From positions 2,852,501-2,916,500 of the forward strand of contig NZ_WYDQ01000001.1 of assembly GCF_024105635.1 (NCBI RefSeq): a stretch of 64,000 nucleotides of DNA. The letters are read 5' to 3'. The stretch comes from Oceanicola sp. 502str15. Lineage in GTDB: Bacteria > Pseudomonadota > Alphaproteobacteria > Rhodobacterales > Rhodobacteraceae. A model generated the notes under the pieces. It had not been told where the DNA came from. It made no database searches and saw only the letters and a list, made by a program, of their open reading frames with translations. Position 1 is the stretch's first letter. Every line of letters begins with the position of its first letter. Positions 53,304 through 61,975 of this stretch are shown here, piece after piece. The translations under genes and the position numbers were made by a program.

Positions 53304-54410
53304 ATGAGCAACCCTTCCCTTCTGATCCTGCCCGGCGATGGCATCGGCCCCGAGGTGATGGCCGAGGTCCGCAAGGTGATCGACTGGTATGGCGAAAAGC
53401 GCGACCTCAAGTTCGATGTGTCCGAGGACCTGGTGGGCGGCTGCGCCTATGACAAGCACGGCACGCCCCTGACCGACGAGACCATGGCGAAGGCGCAGGA
53501 GGTGGACGCGGTTCTGCTCGGCGCCGTGGGCGGGCCGAAGTACGACAACCTCGATTTCAGCGTGAAGCCCGAGCGGGGCCTGCTGCGGCTGCGCAAGGAG
53601 ATGGACCTGTTTTCCAACCTGCGCCCGGCGCAGTGCTTCGACGCGCTGGCCGACTTTTCGTCGTTGAAGAAGGACGTGGTGGCGGGCCTCGACATCATGA
53701 TCATCCGCGAGCTGACGAGCGGTGTGTATTTCGGTGAGCCGCGCGGCATCATCAAGGAAGGCAACGAGCGGGTGGGGATCAACACTCAGCGCTACACCGA
53801 GAGCGAGATTGCCCGGGTGGCGCGGTCTGCCTTCGAGCTGGCCAGGAAACGCGGCAACAAGGTCTGCTCGATGGAGAAGGCCAACGTGATGGAGAGCGGC
53901 ATCCTGTGGCGCGACGTGGTGCAGGAGATCCATGACGCCGAATATCCGGACGTCGAGCTGAGCCACATGTATGCCGACGCGGGCGCGATGCAGCTGACCC
54001 GCTGGCCCAAGCAGTTTGACGTGATCGTCACCGACAACCTGTTCGGCGACCTGCTGAGCGACCTCGCGGCGATGCTGACCGGCTCGCTGGGCATGCTGCC
54101 TTCGGCTTCGCTCGGTCTGCCGATGGCCAATGGCCGGCCCAAGGCGCTTTACGAGCCGGTCCACGGTTCGGCCCCCGACATCGCGGGCACCGGCAAGGCC
54201 AACCCGATCGCCTGCGTGCTGAGCTTTGCGATGGCGCTGCGCTACTCGTTCAGTGAGGGCGCCGAGGCCGACCGGCTGGAAGCGGCGGTGAACGCGGTGC
54301 TGGCTAAGGGCCTGCGCACGGCGGACCTGCTCGGCGAGGAGGGCGTGCAGCCGGTGAGCACCGCCGAGATGGGCGATGCGATTGTTGCGGCCCTCGAAGA
54401 GTCGCTCTGA
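53304..54410 (+). CDS. leuB: 3-isopropylmalate dehydrogenase
   Basis: A 368-residue NAD-dependent beta-decarboxylating dehydrogenase for the third step of leucine synthesis. [14 protein letters not shown] near the start, [14 protein letters not shown] near residue 136, the substrate-binding Asp-rich region [16 protein letters not shown] and the NAD site [15 protein letters not shown] are intact. GAGGAG precedes the ATG. It is separated from leuCD by the membrane protein, EEP-like, SDR and LysR genes. Confidence 0.98.
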   Translation: MSNPSLLILPGDGIGPEVMAEVRKVIDWYGEKRDLKFDVSEDLVGGCAYDKHGTPLTDETMAKAQEVDAVLLGAVGGPKYDNLDFSVKPERGLLRLRKEMDLFSNLRPAQCFDALADFSSLKKDVVAGLDIMIIRELTSGVYFGEPRGIIKEGNERVGINTQRYTESEIARVARSAFELARKRGNKVCSMEKANVMESGILWRDVVQEIHDAEYPDVELSHMYADAGAMQLTRWPKQFDVIVTDNLFGDLLSDLAAMLTGSLGMLPSASLGLPMANGRPKALYEPVHGSAPDIAGTGKANPIACVLSFAMALRYSFSEGAEADRLEAAVNAVLAKGLRTADLLGEEGVQPVSTAEMGDAIVAALEESL

Positions 54411-54424
54411 GGCCTCTGTTGGAG

Positions 54425-54515
54425 TGGGGGCGCTGCCCCGTCGCCATTGGGCTCGAACCAATGGCGCCTCAATGGCGACTCCCGGAGATACTTGCAGCAA
54501 GAAAATGCAAGTTGG
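54425..54515. repeat. dispersed intergenic element with three hairpins after leuB
   Basis: The 136-bp gap after leuB holds a small stem (GGGGGC GCT GCCCC), a perfect 9-bp hairpin (CGCCATTGG, 7-base loop, CCAATGGCG at 54442-54466), then CTCCCGGAGATACTTGCAGC and AAGAAAATG. The same GCAGCAAGAAAATG core occurs inverted at about 29898-29914. This order of GGGGC/GCCCC, GCC..GGC and CCGGAGTATTTG-like sequence is one I associate with Rhodobacteraceae intergenic regions; it probably ends leuB transcription. Confidence 0.55.
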
Positions 54516-54546
54516 GTGGGGCCAATTTTAGACGAACTGTCCTGTT

Positions 54547-55227
54547 TCAGATCGGGAAGGCGCTTTCGAATTCGGAGGCGCCTTTTTTGCTGAAGGCGAG
54601 GTGGCGGGAGCCTTCGGTTCGGGTGGCCCAGCCTTGGGTGGTGGCGTGGGTGAGGATGGCGGCGCCGAGGCCGCCTGCGAGGTGCGTGCGGCGCTCGGAC
54701 CAGTCGAGGCAGGCGCGGCAGAGTGGGCGGCGGCGGGCCTTCAGCGGGGCGAGGTCGATGCCCAGCGCGGTGATGCGGGCTTCTCCCGTGGGCGTGAGGG
54801 TAATGGCCTCGCGGTTGACGGTGAGGGCACCCGCGGCGGCGAGGCTGTCGAAGATGCGGATGCCGGCCAGCCCGGCGATATGGTCGTAGCAGATGCGGGC
54901 GTCGCGCAGCGCCGCGTCGCGCGGGCCGGTGCGGGTGCGCAGGTGGCCGCGCGCTGCGGCGAGCCCGGCGAGGGCTTCCAGCGTGGCGGCGACATCGGGG
55001 CCGGCGAGGGCGAAGTAGGCGTGGCGGCCCTGTTTGCGCCGCCAAAGCAGGCCTGCCTCCTCCAGCTTCGACAGATGACCCGAGGCGGTGGGCGGGGTGA
55101 TGCCGGCCTCCTCCGCCAGCTCACCTGCCGTCAGCGCCTTGCCGGAGAGCAGGGCGGTGAGCATGTTGGCGCGGGCCGGGTCTCCGATGAGGGCGGCGAT
55201 GCGGGTGATGTCGGGGCCTTCCTTCAT
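54547..55227 (-). CDS. ArsR family transcriptional regulator
   Basis: A 226-residue protein with an N-terminal ArsR winged HTH (IAALIGDPARANMLTALLSG, ..TPPTASGHLSKLEEAGLLWRRKQGRHAYF) and an additional domain of about 130 residues that includes CRACLDWSERRTHLAGGLGAA. The second domain is typical of the longer ArsR-like group in proteobacteria and is not a metal-site repeat. It diverges from the NIPSNAP/ABM pair across about 108 bp and most likely represses that pair. Confidence 0.9.
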   Translation of the reverse strand: MKEGPDITRIAALIGDPARANMLTALLSGKALTAGELAEEAGITPPTASGHLSKLEEAGLLWRRKQGRHAYFALAGPDVAATLEALAGLAAARGHLRTRTGPRDAALRDARICYDHIAGLAGIRIFDSLAAAGALTVNREAITLTPTGEARITALGIDLAPLKARRRPLCRACLDWSERRTHLAGGLGAAILTHATTQGWATRTEGSRHLAFSKKGASEFESAFPI

Positions 55228-55335
55228 GGAGGCAGGGTGAGCGCGGGGCGGCGGCCGGTCAAGCGGGGATGGTTCGTCCGGGGCCGAAGCATCGGCGCGG
55301 GCGGACGTGCGAGGAGGGGGCGAAAGGAGACGCCC

Positions 55336-55650
55336 ATGATTACCTGTATCATCCGCTACGAGATCGAGCCCGCCCAGCGCGGGGACTTCGAGCAGTATGC
55401 CCGCACCTGGGGCCAGTGCATTCCGCGATGCGGGGCCGATCTGATTGGTTACTTCGCGCCCCATGAGGGATCGTCGACGCTGGCCTATGGGGTGTATTCG
55501 CTGCCCTCGCTCGCCGCCTACGAGGCCTATCGCGCCCGGCTGGCCGAGGATCCGCTGGGACGGGAAAATTATGCCTTTGCGCAGGAAAGGCGGTTCATCC
55601 GGCGGGAGGATCGGGCATTCTTCAAACTGGCATCAGGGAGGGCGGAATGA
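55336..55650 (+). CDS. NIPSNAP family protein
   Basis: A 104-residue dimeric alpha+beta barrel protein. MITCIIRYEIEPAQRGDFEQYARTW is the typical first strand and helix, followed by GYFAPHEGSSTLAYGVYSLPSLAAYEAYRARL and a C-terminal RREDRAFFKL. AGGAGA precedes the ATG. It is coupled by ATGA to the next gene, another ferredoxin-like fold protein. The function of bacterial NIPSNAP proteins is uncertain. Confidence 0.87.
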   Translation: MITCIIRYEIEPAQRGDFEQYARTWGQCIPRCGADLIGYFAPHEGSSTLAYGVYSLPSLAAYEAYRARLAEDPLGRENYAFAQERRFIRREDRAFFKLASGRAE

Positions 55651-56003
55651 TTGCAGTGATCTTCGAGGTGGAGCCGGCCGAGGGGCGGCGCGGGGAGTAC
55701 CTTGACCATGCGGCGGCGCTAAAGGCGAGCCTGGAGGGGCATCCGGGGTTCATCTCGGTCGAGCGGTTCGAGAGCCTGACCACGCCCGGCAAGATGCTGT
55801 CGCTGAGCTTCTTCGAGGACGAGGACGCGGTACGGGCCTGGCGCAACCGGGCCGACCACCGGGCGCGGCAGGCCGCCGGGCGGAGGGGCGTGTTTGCCGG
55901 GTATCGGCTGCGGGTGGCGCAGGTGATCCGTGACTACGGGATGACCGACCGGGCGGAGGCGCCGGACGACAGCCGCGCCCTGCACGATTCCGCCCCCGAT
56001 TGA
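55647..56003 (+). CDS. antibiotic biosynthesis monooxygenase (ABM) domain protein
   Basis: A 118-residue ABM-fold protein: MIAVIFEVEPAEGRRGEYLDHAAALKASLEG, then GFISVERFESLTTPGKMLSLSFFEDEDAVRAWRN, typical of small cofactor-free monooxygenases or haem-degrading/sulfur-handling relatives. It starts in a 4-bp overlap with the NIPSNAP gene and is likely regulated by the divergent ArsR protein. Confidence 0.87.
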   Translation: MIAVIFEVEPAEGRRGEYLDHAAALKASLEGHPGFISVERFESLTTPGKMLSLSFFEDEDAVRAWRNRADHRARQAAGRRGVFAGYRLRVAQVIRDYGMTDRAEAPDDSRALHDSAPD

Positions 56004-56046
56004 CGCCGCGCCGCAGCATGCTAGCAAGGGGAAACCCTCAGCGCGA

Positions 56047-57030
56047 ATGCGGCCGATGACAGATCAGAGTCCGAACAACACCAAGGGCGCGCTTCTGGCG
56101 CTGCTGGCCTATGCGATCTTTTCCACCCACGACGTGGTGGTGAAGTACCTCGGCGAGAGCTACAGCCCGTTTCAGATCGTGTTCTTCTCGACGCTGATCG
56201 GCTTTCCGTTGGCCGTGTTCATGCTGATGCGCGACGCGAGCGACGGCAACCTGCGCCCCAAGCACCCGTGGTGGGTGGCGCTGCGCACGGTGTCGACGGT
56301 GGTGACGGGGGTGACGGTGTTCTACGCCTTCTCGGTGCTGCCGATGGCGCAGACCTATGCGATTCTCTTTGCCTCGCCGCTGCTCATCACCATCCTGGCG
56401 ATTCCGATCCTTGGCGAGACGGTGCGGTTCCGTCGCTGGGCGGCGGTGATCGTCGGGCTCTGCGGGGTGATGGTGGTGCTGCGTCCGGGCAGCACGCCGC
56501 TGGACCTCGGCCACCTTGCGGCGATCGTGGGAGCGCTGTTTCATGCGCTGTCGTCCATCGTCGTGCGCAAGATCGGGCAGGACGAGCGCAGCGTGGTGAT
56601 CCTGCTCTACCCGATGATGGCGAACTTCGTGGTGATGGCCTGCGCGATGCCGTTCTTCTACGAGCCGATGCCGGCGATCGACCTTGGCGGGCTTGGCGTG
56701 ATCGCCGTTTTCGCCTTTGTGGCGACCGGGATCATGATCGTGGCCTACAAGGTCGGCGAAGCGGTGATCGTGGCGCCGATGCACTACAGCCAGATCATCT
56801 GGGCGGCGATCTTCGGCTATTTCATCTTTGGCGAGAGCCTCGATCGCTGGACGGTGGTGGGCACGCTGATCATCATGGCCTCGGGCCTCTACATCGTGCT
56901 GCGCGAGGGCCGTTCGACCGCTTCGGAGAACACCCCGGTTCTGCGCACCCGCACCCGCCACGACACCGGCACCTCGCTCCGCCTCGGCCCGCTGCTGCGG
57001 CGGTCGCAGAAATCGCCTTCGGCGGGCTGA
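56047..57030 (+). CDS. DMT superfamily (EamA) transporter
   Basis: A 327-residue inner-membrane carrier with ten predicted helices in two EamA repeats (roughly 10-135 and 150-285). The N-terminal KGALLALLAYAIFSTHDVVVKYL and the repeat-two WAAIFGYFIFGESLD are the family's signature ends. The substrate is unknown. A second ATG three codons later (56056) is an alternative start. The long polar C-terminal tail (about 290-327) is extra. Confidence 0.92.
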   Translation: MRPMTDQSPNNTKGALLALLAYAIFSTHDVVVKYLGESYSPFQIVFFSTLIGFPLAVFMLMRDASDGNLRPKHPWWVALRTVSTVVTGVTVFYAFSVLPMAQTYAILFASPLLITILAIPILGETVRFRRWAAVIVGLCGVMVVLRPGSTPLDLGHLAAIVGALFHALSSIVVRKIGQDERSVVILLYPMMANFVVMACAMPFFYEPMPAIDLGGLGVIAVFAFVATGIMIVAYKVGEAVIVAPMHYSQIIWAAIFGYFIFGESLDRWTVVGTLIIMASGLYIVLREGRSTASENTPVLRTRTRHDTGTSLRLGPLLRRSQKSPSAG

Positions 57031-57080
57031 AGGGGCCTTGCCAAAGCGGCGAAACGTGGTGTAACCCGCAGCCTCACGGT

Positions 57081-57157
57081 CGGAGTGTAGCTCAGCCTGG
57101 TAGAGCACTGTCTTCGGGAGGCAGGGGTCGGAGGTTCGAATCCTCTCACTCCGACCA
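57081..57157 (+). tRNA. tRNA-Pro (anticodon CGG)
   Basis: A 77-nt cloverleaf with encoded CCA. The acceptor stem is CGGAGTG/CACTCCG with the C1-G72 pair and A73 diagnostic of bacterial tRNA-Pro; the anticodon stem CTGTC/GGCAG encloses TTCGGGA (anticodon CGG), and the T-arm is GGAGGTTCGAATCCTC. Confidence 0.97.
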
Positions 57158-57310
57158 ATTTTCAGAGAGTTTTGGCGCGGTAGAGACAGTGAACAGGGGT
57201 TCACTGGAGCTTTTTGGCTGCGATGTTCGCTGCCGTGGGGCGGTGAGGCGGCGGTGCGGTGCGCTTGGCAGGTTCTCGGAGTTCGGGCAGCAGGATGCCG
57301 GCCTTTTGGC

Positions 57311-57592
57311 CTAGACCAGTTCGTAGATGTTCACGGTCTTCTGCCGCACCATGTCTGCTACAGCGACATCGAAGGCCTTGCAGTGCGGGGTTTCGACGTG
57401 TGCGGCGAAGGCGACCTCGTCGGTGTAGAGTTCGTATAGGAACACGCTGTTGCGGTCGGCGGAGAGGCAGACGTCGAACCGGTGGCATCCGGGTTCGTCC
57501 CCGAGGGAGCGGCGGGCGTTGTCCAGCATGAGGGGCAGGAAGGCGTCCATCTGGCCGGGGTGGGGTTCGAAGGTGACGGTGACGACGTACAT
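57311..57592 (-). CDS. putative quinol monooxygenase (ABM domain)
   Basis: A 93-residue cofactor-free monooxygenase-like protein: VVTVTFEPHPGQMDAFLPLM, then GCHRFDVCLSADRNSVFLYELYTDEVAFAAHV and a C-terminal helix (HCKAFDVAVADMVRQ). It is close to the YgiN/LsrG type, which suits a metabolite-clearing role at the end of a sugar-acid operon. It lies 85 bp after the kinase gene on the same strand, with AAAGGACG before its ATG. Confidence 0.88.
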   Translation of the reverse strand: MYVVTVTFEPHPGQMDAFLPLMLDNARRSLGDEPGCHRFDVCLSADRNSVFLYELYTDEVAFAAHVETPHCKAFDVAVADMVRQKTVNIYELV

Positions 57593-57677
57593 GGGGCGTC
57601 CTTTCAGGATGTATGGGGGATTTCGGAGCGAGGCCGGGCGTGTGGATTGGCTGCAGTGGCGGGGTGTTCGGCCTGGC

Positions 57678-58943
57678 TCATGGCAGCATCCTCAGGGCGT
57701 CTTCGAAGAAGGTCTCTTTGCCGAAGTTGCCCGATTTGAGCGCGAGGGCCGTGGGTGCGCGCCCGAGTGTTTCGGTCCATGGCACTCCCGGGGCGATCTG
57801 GGGGCCGATCCTGAGGGCTTTGACGCCGAGGGCGGTGACCACCGCGCCGGAGGTTTCACCGCCGGCGACGACGATGCGGTGGAAGCCTTCGGCGTTGAGG
57901 GCCTGAGCGACGCTGGCGAGCGTGGTTTCCATGAGCGCTCCAGCGCGCGTGGCGCCAATGCGGGCCTGGGTGCGCGCGACTTCGGCGGGATCGGAAGATC
58001 CGTAGATCAGAACGGGTGCCCCGGCGGGTTGGCTGCGCGCCCAAGCGATAAGCGCTTCGGCCTCCGCTGCGCCTTCGACGGCGCGGGTCAGGTCGACCTT
58101 GCGGGCGGGCCAGAGGGAAGCGGCGCGGGCCACCTGGGCGCGGGTCGCCTGTGAGCAGCTGCCGGAAATGACCAGCGCGCGACCGTTTGCGGTGGGCAGG
58201 GCCGGGGCTGCGCCGGGCGCAAGGGTGCCGCGGGATCGGTGATAGTCCGGGAGGCCGAGGGCGATGCCGGAGCCGCCGGTGATCAGGCGGTGGCCGCCGA
58301 TGGCTGTGCCGATGGTGCGCAAGTCCTCATCGGTCAGGGCATCGATCACGCCGTAACGGGCGCCCTCTGCCCGCAGGGTGGCGGTGTGCTCGGCTATCGC
58401 CTCTGCGCCTTGGCGGACGTGCTTGTGGGGGATCAGCCCGGTTTTGTGCCTGCTCTGCCGGTCCATCAGGCGGATCAGGCTGGAGTCGCGCATTGGCGTG
58501 AGGGGGTGATCCTTCATCGAGCTTTCGGCAAGGGGCACGTCACCGACGAAGAGGGTTCCCTTGTAGACCGTCCGGCCGTTGGCGGGGAAGGCAGGGCAGA
58601 GAATGGCGAAGGGCGCGCCGAGGTGGTCGAGCAGCGCGTCGGCCACCGGGCCGATGTTGCCCTCCGGGGTGGAATCGAAGGTGGAGCAGTATTTGAACAG
58701 GATCTGAACGGCGCCCTGTGACAGCAGCCAGTCGGCGGCGGCGCGGGACTGCGCTATCGCCTCGGCCTTGGGCGCGGTGCGGGTCTTGAGGGCCACGACG
58801 ACGGCGTCGGCGCCTTGGGTCAGGGTCGAGGCGTCGGGCACGCCGATCACCTGAACGACCGACATGCCCTCCCGCGCAAGGGTGTTGGCAAGGTCGGTCG
58901 CGCCGGTGAAATCATCGGCAATGGCACCAAGGATGATGCCCAT
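57678..58943 (-). CDS. otnK: 3-oxo-tetronate kinase (OtnK type, DUF1537 family)
   Basis: A 421-residue four-carbon acid-sugar kinase that phosphorylates the 4-position of a tetronate or 3-oxo-tetronate. The N-terminal domain shows AIADDFTGATDLANTLAREG, FKYCSTFDSTPEGNIGPV and NGRTVYKGTLFVGD; the C-terminal nucleotide domain has ITGGSGIALGLPDYHR and VVAGGETSGAVVTALGV. These match OtnK rather than the DtnK group. The kinase starts 3 bp after the dehydrogenase stop, so the two are coupled. OtnC and OtnI, the usual partners, are not in the window. Confidence 0.88.
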   Translation of the reverse strand: MGIILGAIADDFTGATDLANTLAREGMSVVQVIGVPDASTLTQGADAVVVALKTRTAPKAEAIAQSRAAADWLLSQGAVQILFKYCSTFDSTPEGNIGPVADALLDHLGAPFAILCPAFPANGRTVYKGTLFVGDVPLAESSMKDHPLTPMRDSSLIRLMDRQSRHKTGLIPHKHVRQGAEAIAEHTATLRAEGARYGVIDALTDEDLRTIGTAIGGHRLITGGSGIALGLPDYHRSRGTLAPGAAPALPTANGRALVISGSCSQATRAQVARAASLWPARKVDLTRAVEGAAEAEALIAWARSQPAGAPVLIYGSSDPAEVARTQARIGATRAGALMETTLASVAQALNAEGFHRIVVAGGETSGAVVTALGVKALRIGPQIAPGVPWTETLGRAPTALALKSGNFGKETFFEDALRMLP

Positions 58944-58946
58944 GGC

Positions 58947-60041
58947 TCAGCCCAGAAGGTCCAGCAACTCTCTGGTGACCGCGATGGTGCCCATATCGCC
59001 GCCAAACTCCATCGGCCGGAGGCGGTTGGCCTCGAAACCGTCCTGCACCGCGGTCTCGACCAGCTCGGCAGCCTCGGCCCAGCGGTCGTTGCCGGTGCGT
59101 TCGGCAAGGTAGTCGAGCATCAGCGCGCCGGAGAGCACGGCGGCCAGCGGGTTGGCCTTGTCCTGCCCCATGATGTCGGGCGCGGATCCGTGGGCAGGCT
59201 GGAACAGGCCGACCTCGTCACCGATTTCGGCGCAGGCCGCCATGCCCATGCCGCCGACAAGGCCGCCGCCCAGATCGGAGAGGATGTCGCCGAACATGTT
59301 TTCCATCACCATCACGTCGAAGTCCCAAGGCTTGCGGATCAGGTCCAGCGCCTGTGCGTCGACATAATTATGGGTGGCCTCGACCTCGGGATATTGCGGC
59401 GAGACCTCGTCGAAGATCTTGCGGAAGAAGGCCATGGAATTGAAAACATTGGCCTTGTCGACACAGGTCAGCTTGCCGAGACGGCCGCGAGCCTTGCGCT
59501 TTTCGGCGAGGCGGAAGCCGAAGTGAAACAGCTTTTCCGTCGTCGGGCGGGTGATGCGGAGCGTGTCGCGCACCTCGTCATCGCTGGAGAAATTGGGGCG
59601 CCCGTGCGTGGCGGCAGAGAAGAACAGGCCCTCGGTGGATTCGCGCAGGATCACCATGTCGATCCCGGCGGCGCGCGGGTCGGCCAGCCTTTGCGGGGCA
59701 TTGGGATAGGCCTTGATCGGGCGGACCCCGGCATAGAGGCCGTAGCGGTCGCGCAGGCGGAGGTGGGGGGCAATCTCGGTGCCGTCTTCGTGGCGCACCG
59801 AGGGCAGGCCGATGGCGCCGAGGAAGATGGCGTCGAGTTCACCGGCGCGGGCCTCTCCTCCGGGCTCGATATCGCGCCCGCTCTCCTTGTAGTAGCCGGC
59901 CCCGGCGTTGATCTCTTCATAGGTCAGTGCAGGCAATCCGGCCTTGGCCACGGCGGCATCGACGACCTCGATTGCCGCGTTTGCGACGTCCACACCTATC
60001 CCGTCGCCCCGGATGAGGGCGATGCTCAGCTTCTCTGACAT
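58947..60041 (-). CDS. isocitrate/isopropylmalate dehydrogenase family enzyme (tartrate/malate-type)
   Basis: A 364-residue beta-decarboxylating dehydrogenase. It has IALIRGDGIGVDVANAAIEV at the start, VILRESTEGLFFSAATHGRP near residue 132 (the lid region that sets substrate choice), NMFGDILSDLGGGLVGGMGMA near 246 and AHGSAPDIMGQDKANP near 281. The second leuB-like enzyme in the window, it differs from LeuB in the lid and pairs with an acid-sugar kinase, so a D-malate, tartrate or tetronate substrate is more likely than isopropylmalate. It is read between gntR and otnK in one operon. Confidence 0.88.
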   Translation of the reverse strand: MSEKLSIALIRGDGIGVDVANAAIEVVDAAVAKAGLPALTYEEINAGAGYYKESGRDIEPGGEARAGELDAIFLGAIGLPSVRHEDGTEIAPHLRLRDRYGLYAGVRPIKAYPNAPQRLADPRAAGIDMVILRESTEGLFFSAATHGRPNFSSDDEVRDTLRITRPTTEKLFHFGFRLAEKRKARGRLGKLTCVDKANVFNSMAFFRKIFDEVSPQYPEVEATHNYVDAQALDLIRKPWDFDVMVMENMFGDILSDLGGGLVGGMGMAACAEIGDEVGLFQPAHGSAPDIMGQDKANPLAAVLSGALMLDYLAERTGNDRWAEAAELVETAVQDGFEANRLRPMEFGGDMGTIAVTRELLDLLG

Positions 60042-60056
60042 GATGTTCCTTCCGAC

Positions 60057-60728
60057 CTAGAGCTGGCCCAGCTTGAATTTTTCCAGAATGGCCAGCAGTT
60101 CTTCGGCGGACCTCGTGCGGTGTTGCTTGAACAGGCGCCGCACCGACTCGCCGTCGCCTGCCCGCAAGTAATTGAGAATTTCGCGATGTTCCTGCGTGGA
60201 CCGATGGGGCGGGCCGCGCATGCGCATGGTCACGACGCGGGCCCGGTGGGCCTGATCGTAGAGTGCGCGGACAAAGTCCTTCAGGCGGCGGTTTCCCTGC
60301 AGGTCGAGCAGGATCTGGTGAAAGCGATCGTCGGCTTCCGCCCAGGTGTCGAGATCCTCGCTCTCGAGCGCGGCCTCCATGTCGGCTGTCGCCTGCTCCA
60401 ACGGCGCGAGCTCGGCCTCGCCGGGATTGGTTTCGGCGTAGCGGGCGGCGGCATCGGGTTCGAGCGAGGTGAGGATCTGGTAGATCTCGCGCATGTCCTC
60501 GGCGCGGATCGGCAGAACCCGCACGCCGCGGCGCGGGATCAGCTCGACAAGGCCCTCCCCCTCCAGACGGATCAGGGCCTCGCGCACCGGGGTGCGACTC
60601 ATGCCGAGGCGCAGGGCGATTTCGGGCTCGGGTGCCTGAAAGCCCGGCGGCATCCGGTTGGTCCGGATCTCCTCCTTCAACAGCCCGTAGGCGGTTTCGA
60701 CACGTGTTGACTTGGCGGCCTCTGCCAT
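60057..60728 (-). CDS. GntR family transcriptional regulator (FadR/FCD type)
   Basis: A 223-residue repressor with an N-terminal wHTH (YGLLKEEIRTNRMPPGFQAPEPEI and MSRTPVREALIRLEGEGLVELI) and a C-terminal all-helical FCD ligand domain (about 85-210) with the metal-binding Asp/His residues in DDRFHQILLDL. It is the first gene of the kinase operon and diverges from the TRAP transporter, which it probably controls together with its own operon, in response to a sugar-acid intermediate. Confidence 0.93.
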   Translation of the reverse strand: MAEAAKSTRVETAYGLLKEEIRTNRMPPGFQAPEPEIALRLGMSRTPVREALIRLEGEGLVELIPRRGVRVLPIRAEDMREIYQILTSLEPDAAARYAETNPGEAELAPLEQATADMEAALESEDLDTWAEADDRFHQILLDLQGNRRLKDFVRALYDQAHRARVVTMRMRGPPHRSTQEHREILNYLRAGDGESVRRLFKQHRTRSAEELLAILEKFKLGQL

Positions 60729-60788
60729 CCGGGAGATCCTCTCATTTCGGCAACAATTGCATCTCGCGTGGACGTCGTCAAATAAATT

Positions 60789-60804
60789 AATGCATACATT
60801 GACG
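60789..60804 (+). promoter_or_regulatory. candidate GntR operator overlapping a TRAP promoter
   Basis: AATGCATACATT (60789-60800) has symmetrical AATG and CATT arms and resembles FadR-subfamily sites. It overlaps TTGACG (60799-60804), a possible -35 box whose -10 would be the weak TTAGTG 18 bases on, 84 bp before the binding-protein start. Repressor binding here would block the TRAP promoter. Confidence 0.45.
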
Positions 60805-60887
60805 AATGCAAAGCAAAATGCCTTAGTGTCCGAACTTGCCGGTGCTCCGGCGCAGAAATTGCCCAACCGTGGGCGGGAGGAGGAAAG

Positions 60888-61910
60888 ATGAAACAGATGA
60901 TTCTGACGGCGGCGGCCCTGTCGCTCGCCGCCACGGCGGCCAGTTCGGAAACGGTTCTCAAGATCCAGTCGTCGGCGCAGAGTGGCGCCTATGAATACAG
61001 CTACCTCGAAGACGAATGGGGCAAACGCCTTGCCGCCATGACCGGCGGCGAAGTGACCGTCGAGTTCTTCCCGATCAACGCCATCGTCGATCGCAACGAA
61101 ACCCCCGAGGCGGTGATGGCCGGGGTGCTCAGCGGCGATCTGAACTCGGTGGCCTATTTCACCGGGCGCAACCCGGCCTTCGCGATCATGGGCGACCTGA
61201 TCGCCGGTTACGACTCGCCCGAGCAGGTGCAAACCTTCTGCCGCCACGGCGGCGGGCGCGAGGCGCTTCAAGACCTCTGGGAGTCGGTGCTGCCCGGCGC
61301 GATGCACGTGGTCGGCTGCGGGGCGGTGTCCAAGGAGGCGCTGGTCTCCTCGGTCGAGATCCGCGGCGTGGACGACCTGAAAGGCGTCAAGATCCGCTCG
61401 CCCTCCGGCCTTGCCGCAACCGTGTTCCAGAAGGCGGGGGCCGCACCTGTGTCGATGTCGATCAGCGATGTGTTCACCTCGCTGGAGAAGGGCGTGATCG
61501 ACGACGCCGACGCCTCGGCCTACATCAACAACTCCACCAGCGGCTTCCATCAGGTGGCCAAGTTCCCGCTCTATCCGGGCATCCACTCCATGGCGATGCG
61601 CCAGTTTGTCATCAATCAGGGCGTCTGGGACGGCATGACGGAAGATCAGCAGCTCTCCGTGGAAACATGGTTCTACGCCGCCTATGACGACCTGCGCCGC
61701 CAGCTCGACCTTCAGGACAAGCAGCAGGTGCAGGCCGATGAGGCCGGTGGCGAGATCACCGTGGTCGACTGGAGCCAGGAAGAGCGCGACAAGTTCCGCG
61801 TTCTGGCCGCGCAGGCCTGGGAGGAGACGGCAGAAAAGTCGCCCGAGGCCCGCAAGGCGCTCGATGCCCACTATGCCTTCATGAAGCAGATCGGCCTTCT
61901 GAAGCAGTAA
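60888..61910 (+). CDS. TRAP transporter substrate-binding protein (DctP type)
   Basis: A 340-residue periplasmic receptor with a Sec signal (MKQMILTAAALSLAATAASS) and the DctP fold. The conserved substrate Arg lies in GVKIRSPSGLAATVFQKAGA near residue 167, followed by the typical VFTSLEKGVIDDADAS segment. It captures a carboxylate, here probably a sugar acid given the divergent kinase operon. GGGAGGAGG precedes the ATG. Confidence 0.93.
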   Translation: MKQMILTAAALSLAATAASSETVLKIQSSAQSGAYEYSYLEDEWGKRLAAMTGGEVTVEFFPINAIVDRNETPEAVMAGVLSGDLNSVAYFTGRNPAFAIMGDLIAGYDSPEQVQTFCRHGGGREALQDLWESVLPGAMHVVGCGAVSKEALVSSVEIRGVDDLKGVKIRSPSGLAATVFQKAGAAPVSMSISDVFTSLEKGVIDDADASAYINNSTSGFHQVAKFPLYPGIHSMAMRQFVINQGVWDGMTEDQQLSVETWFYAAYDDLRRQLDLQDKQQVQADEAGGEITVVDWSQEERDKFRVLAAQAWEETAEKSPEARKALDAHYAFMKQIGLLKQ

Positions 61911-61975
61911 CAGCAGCACGACAGGAAGGGGCCGGCCACGCTGCGGGCCCCTTCAGCCACCGGGGAGGGGCAGGG

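Noticed and set aside
54558..54588. Hairpin AGGCGC...GCGCCT followed by TTTTTT as a leuB terminator
   Set aside because: It lies inside the 3' coding end of the convergent ArsR gene; the 6-bp stem with a 14-base loop is weak. It may assist but I cannot support it as a separate feature.
57604..57681. 25-codon frame MSQAEHPATAANPHARPRSE... overlapping the kinase stop by ATGA
   Set aside because: It is coupled in position but short, Pro/His-rich and with no RBS of its own or protein-like pattern; probably chance.
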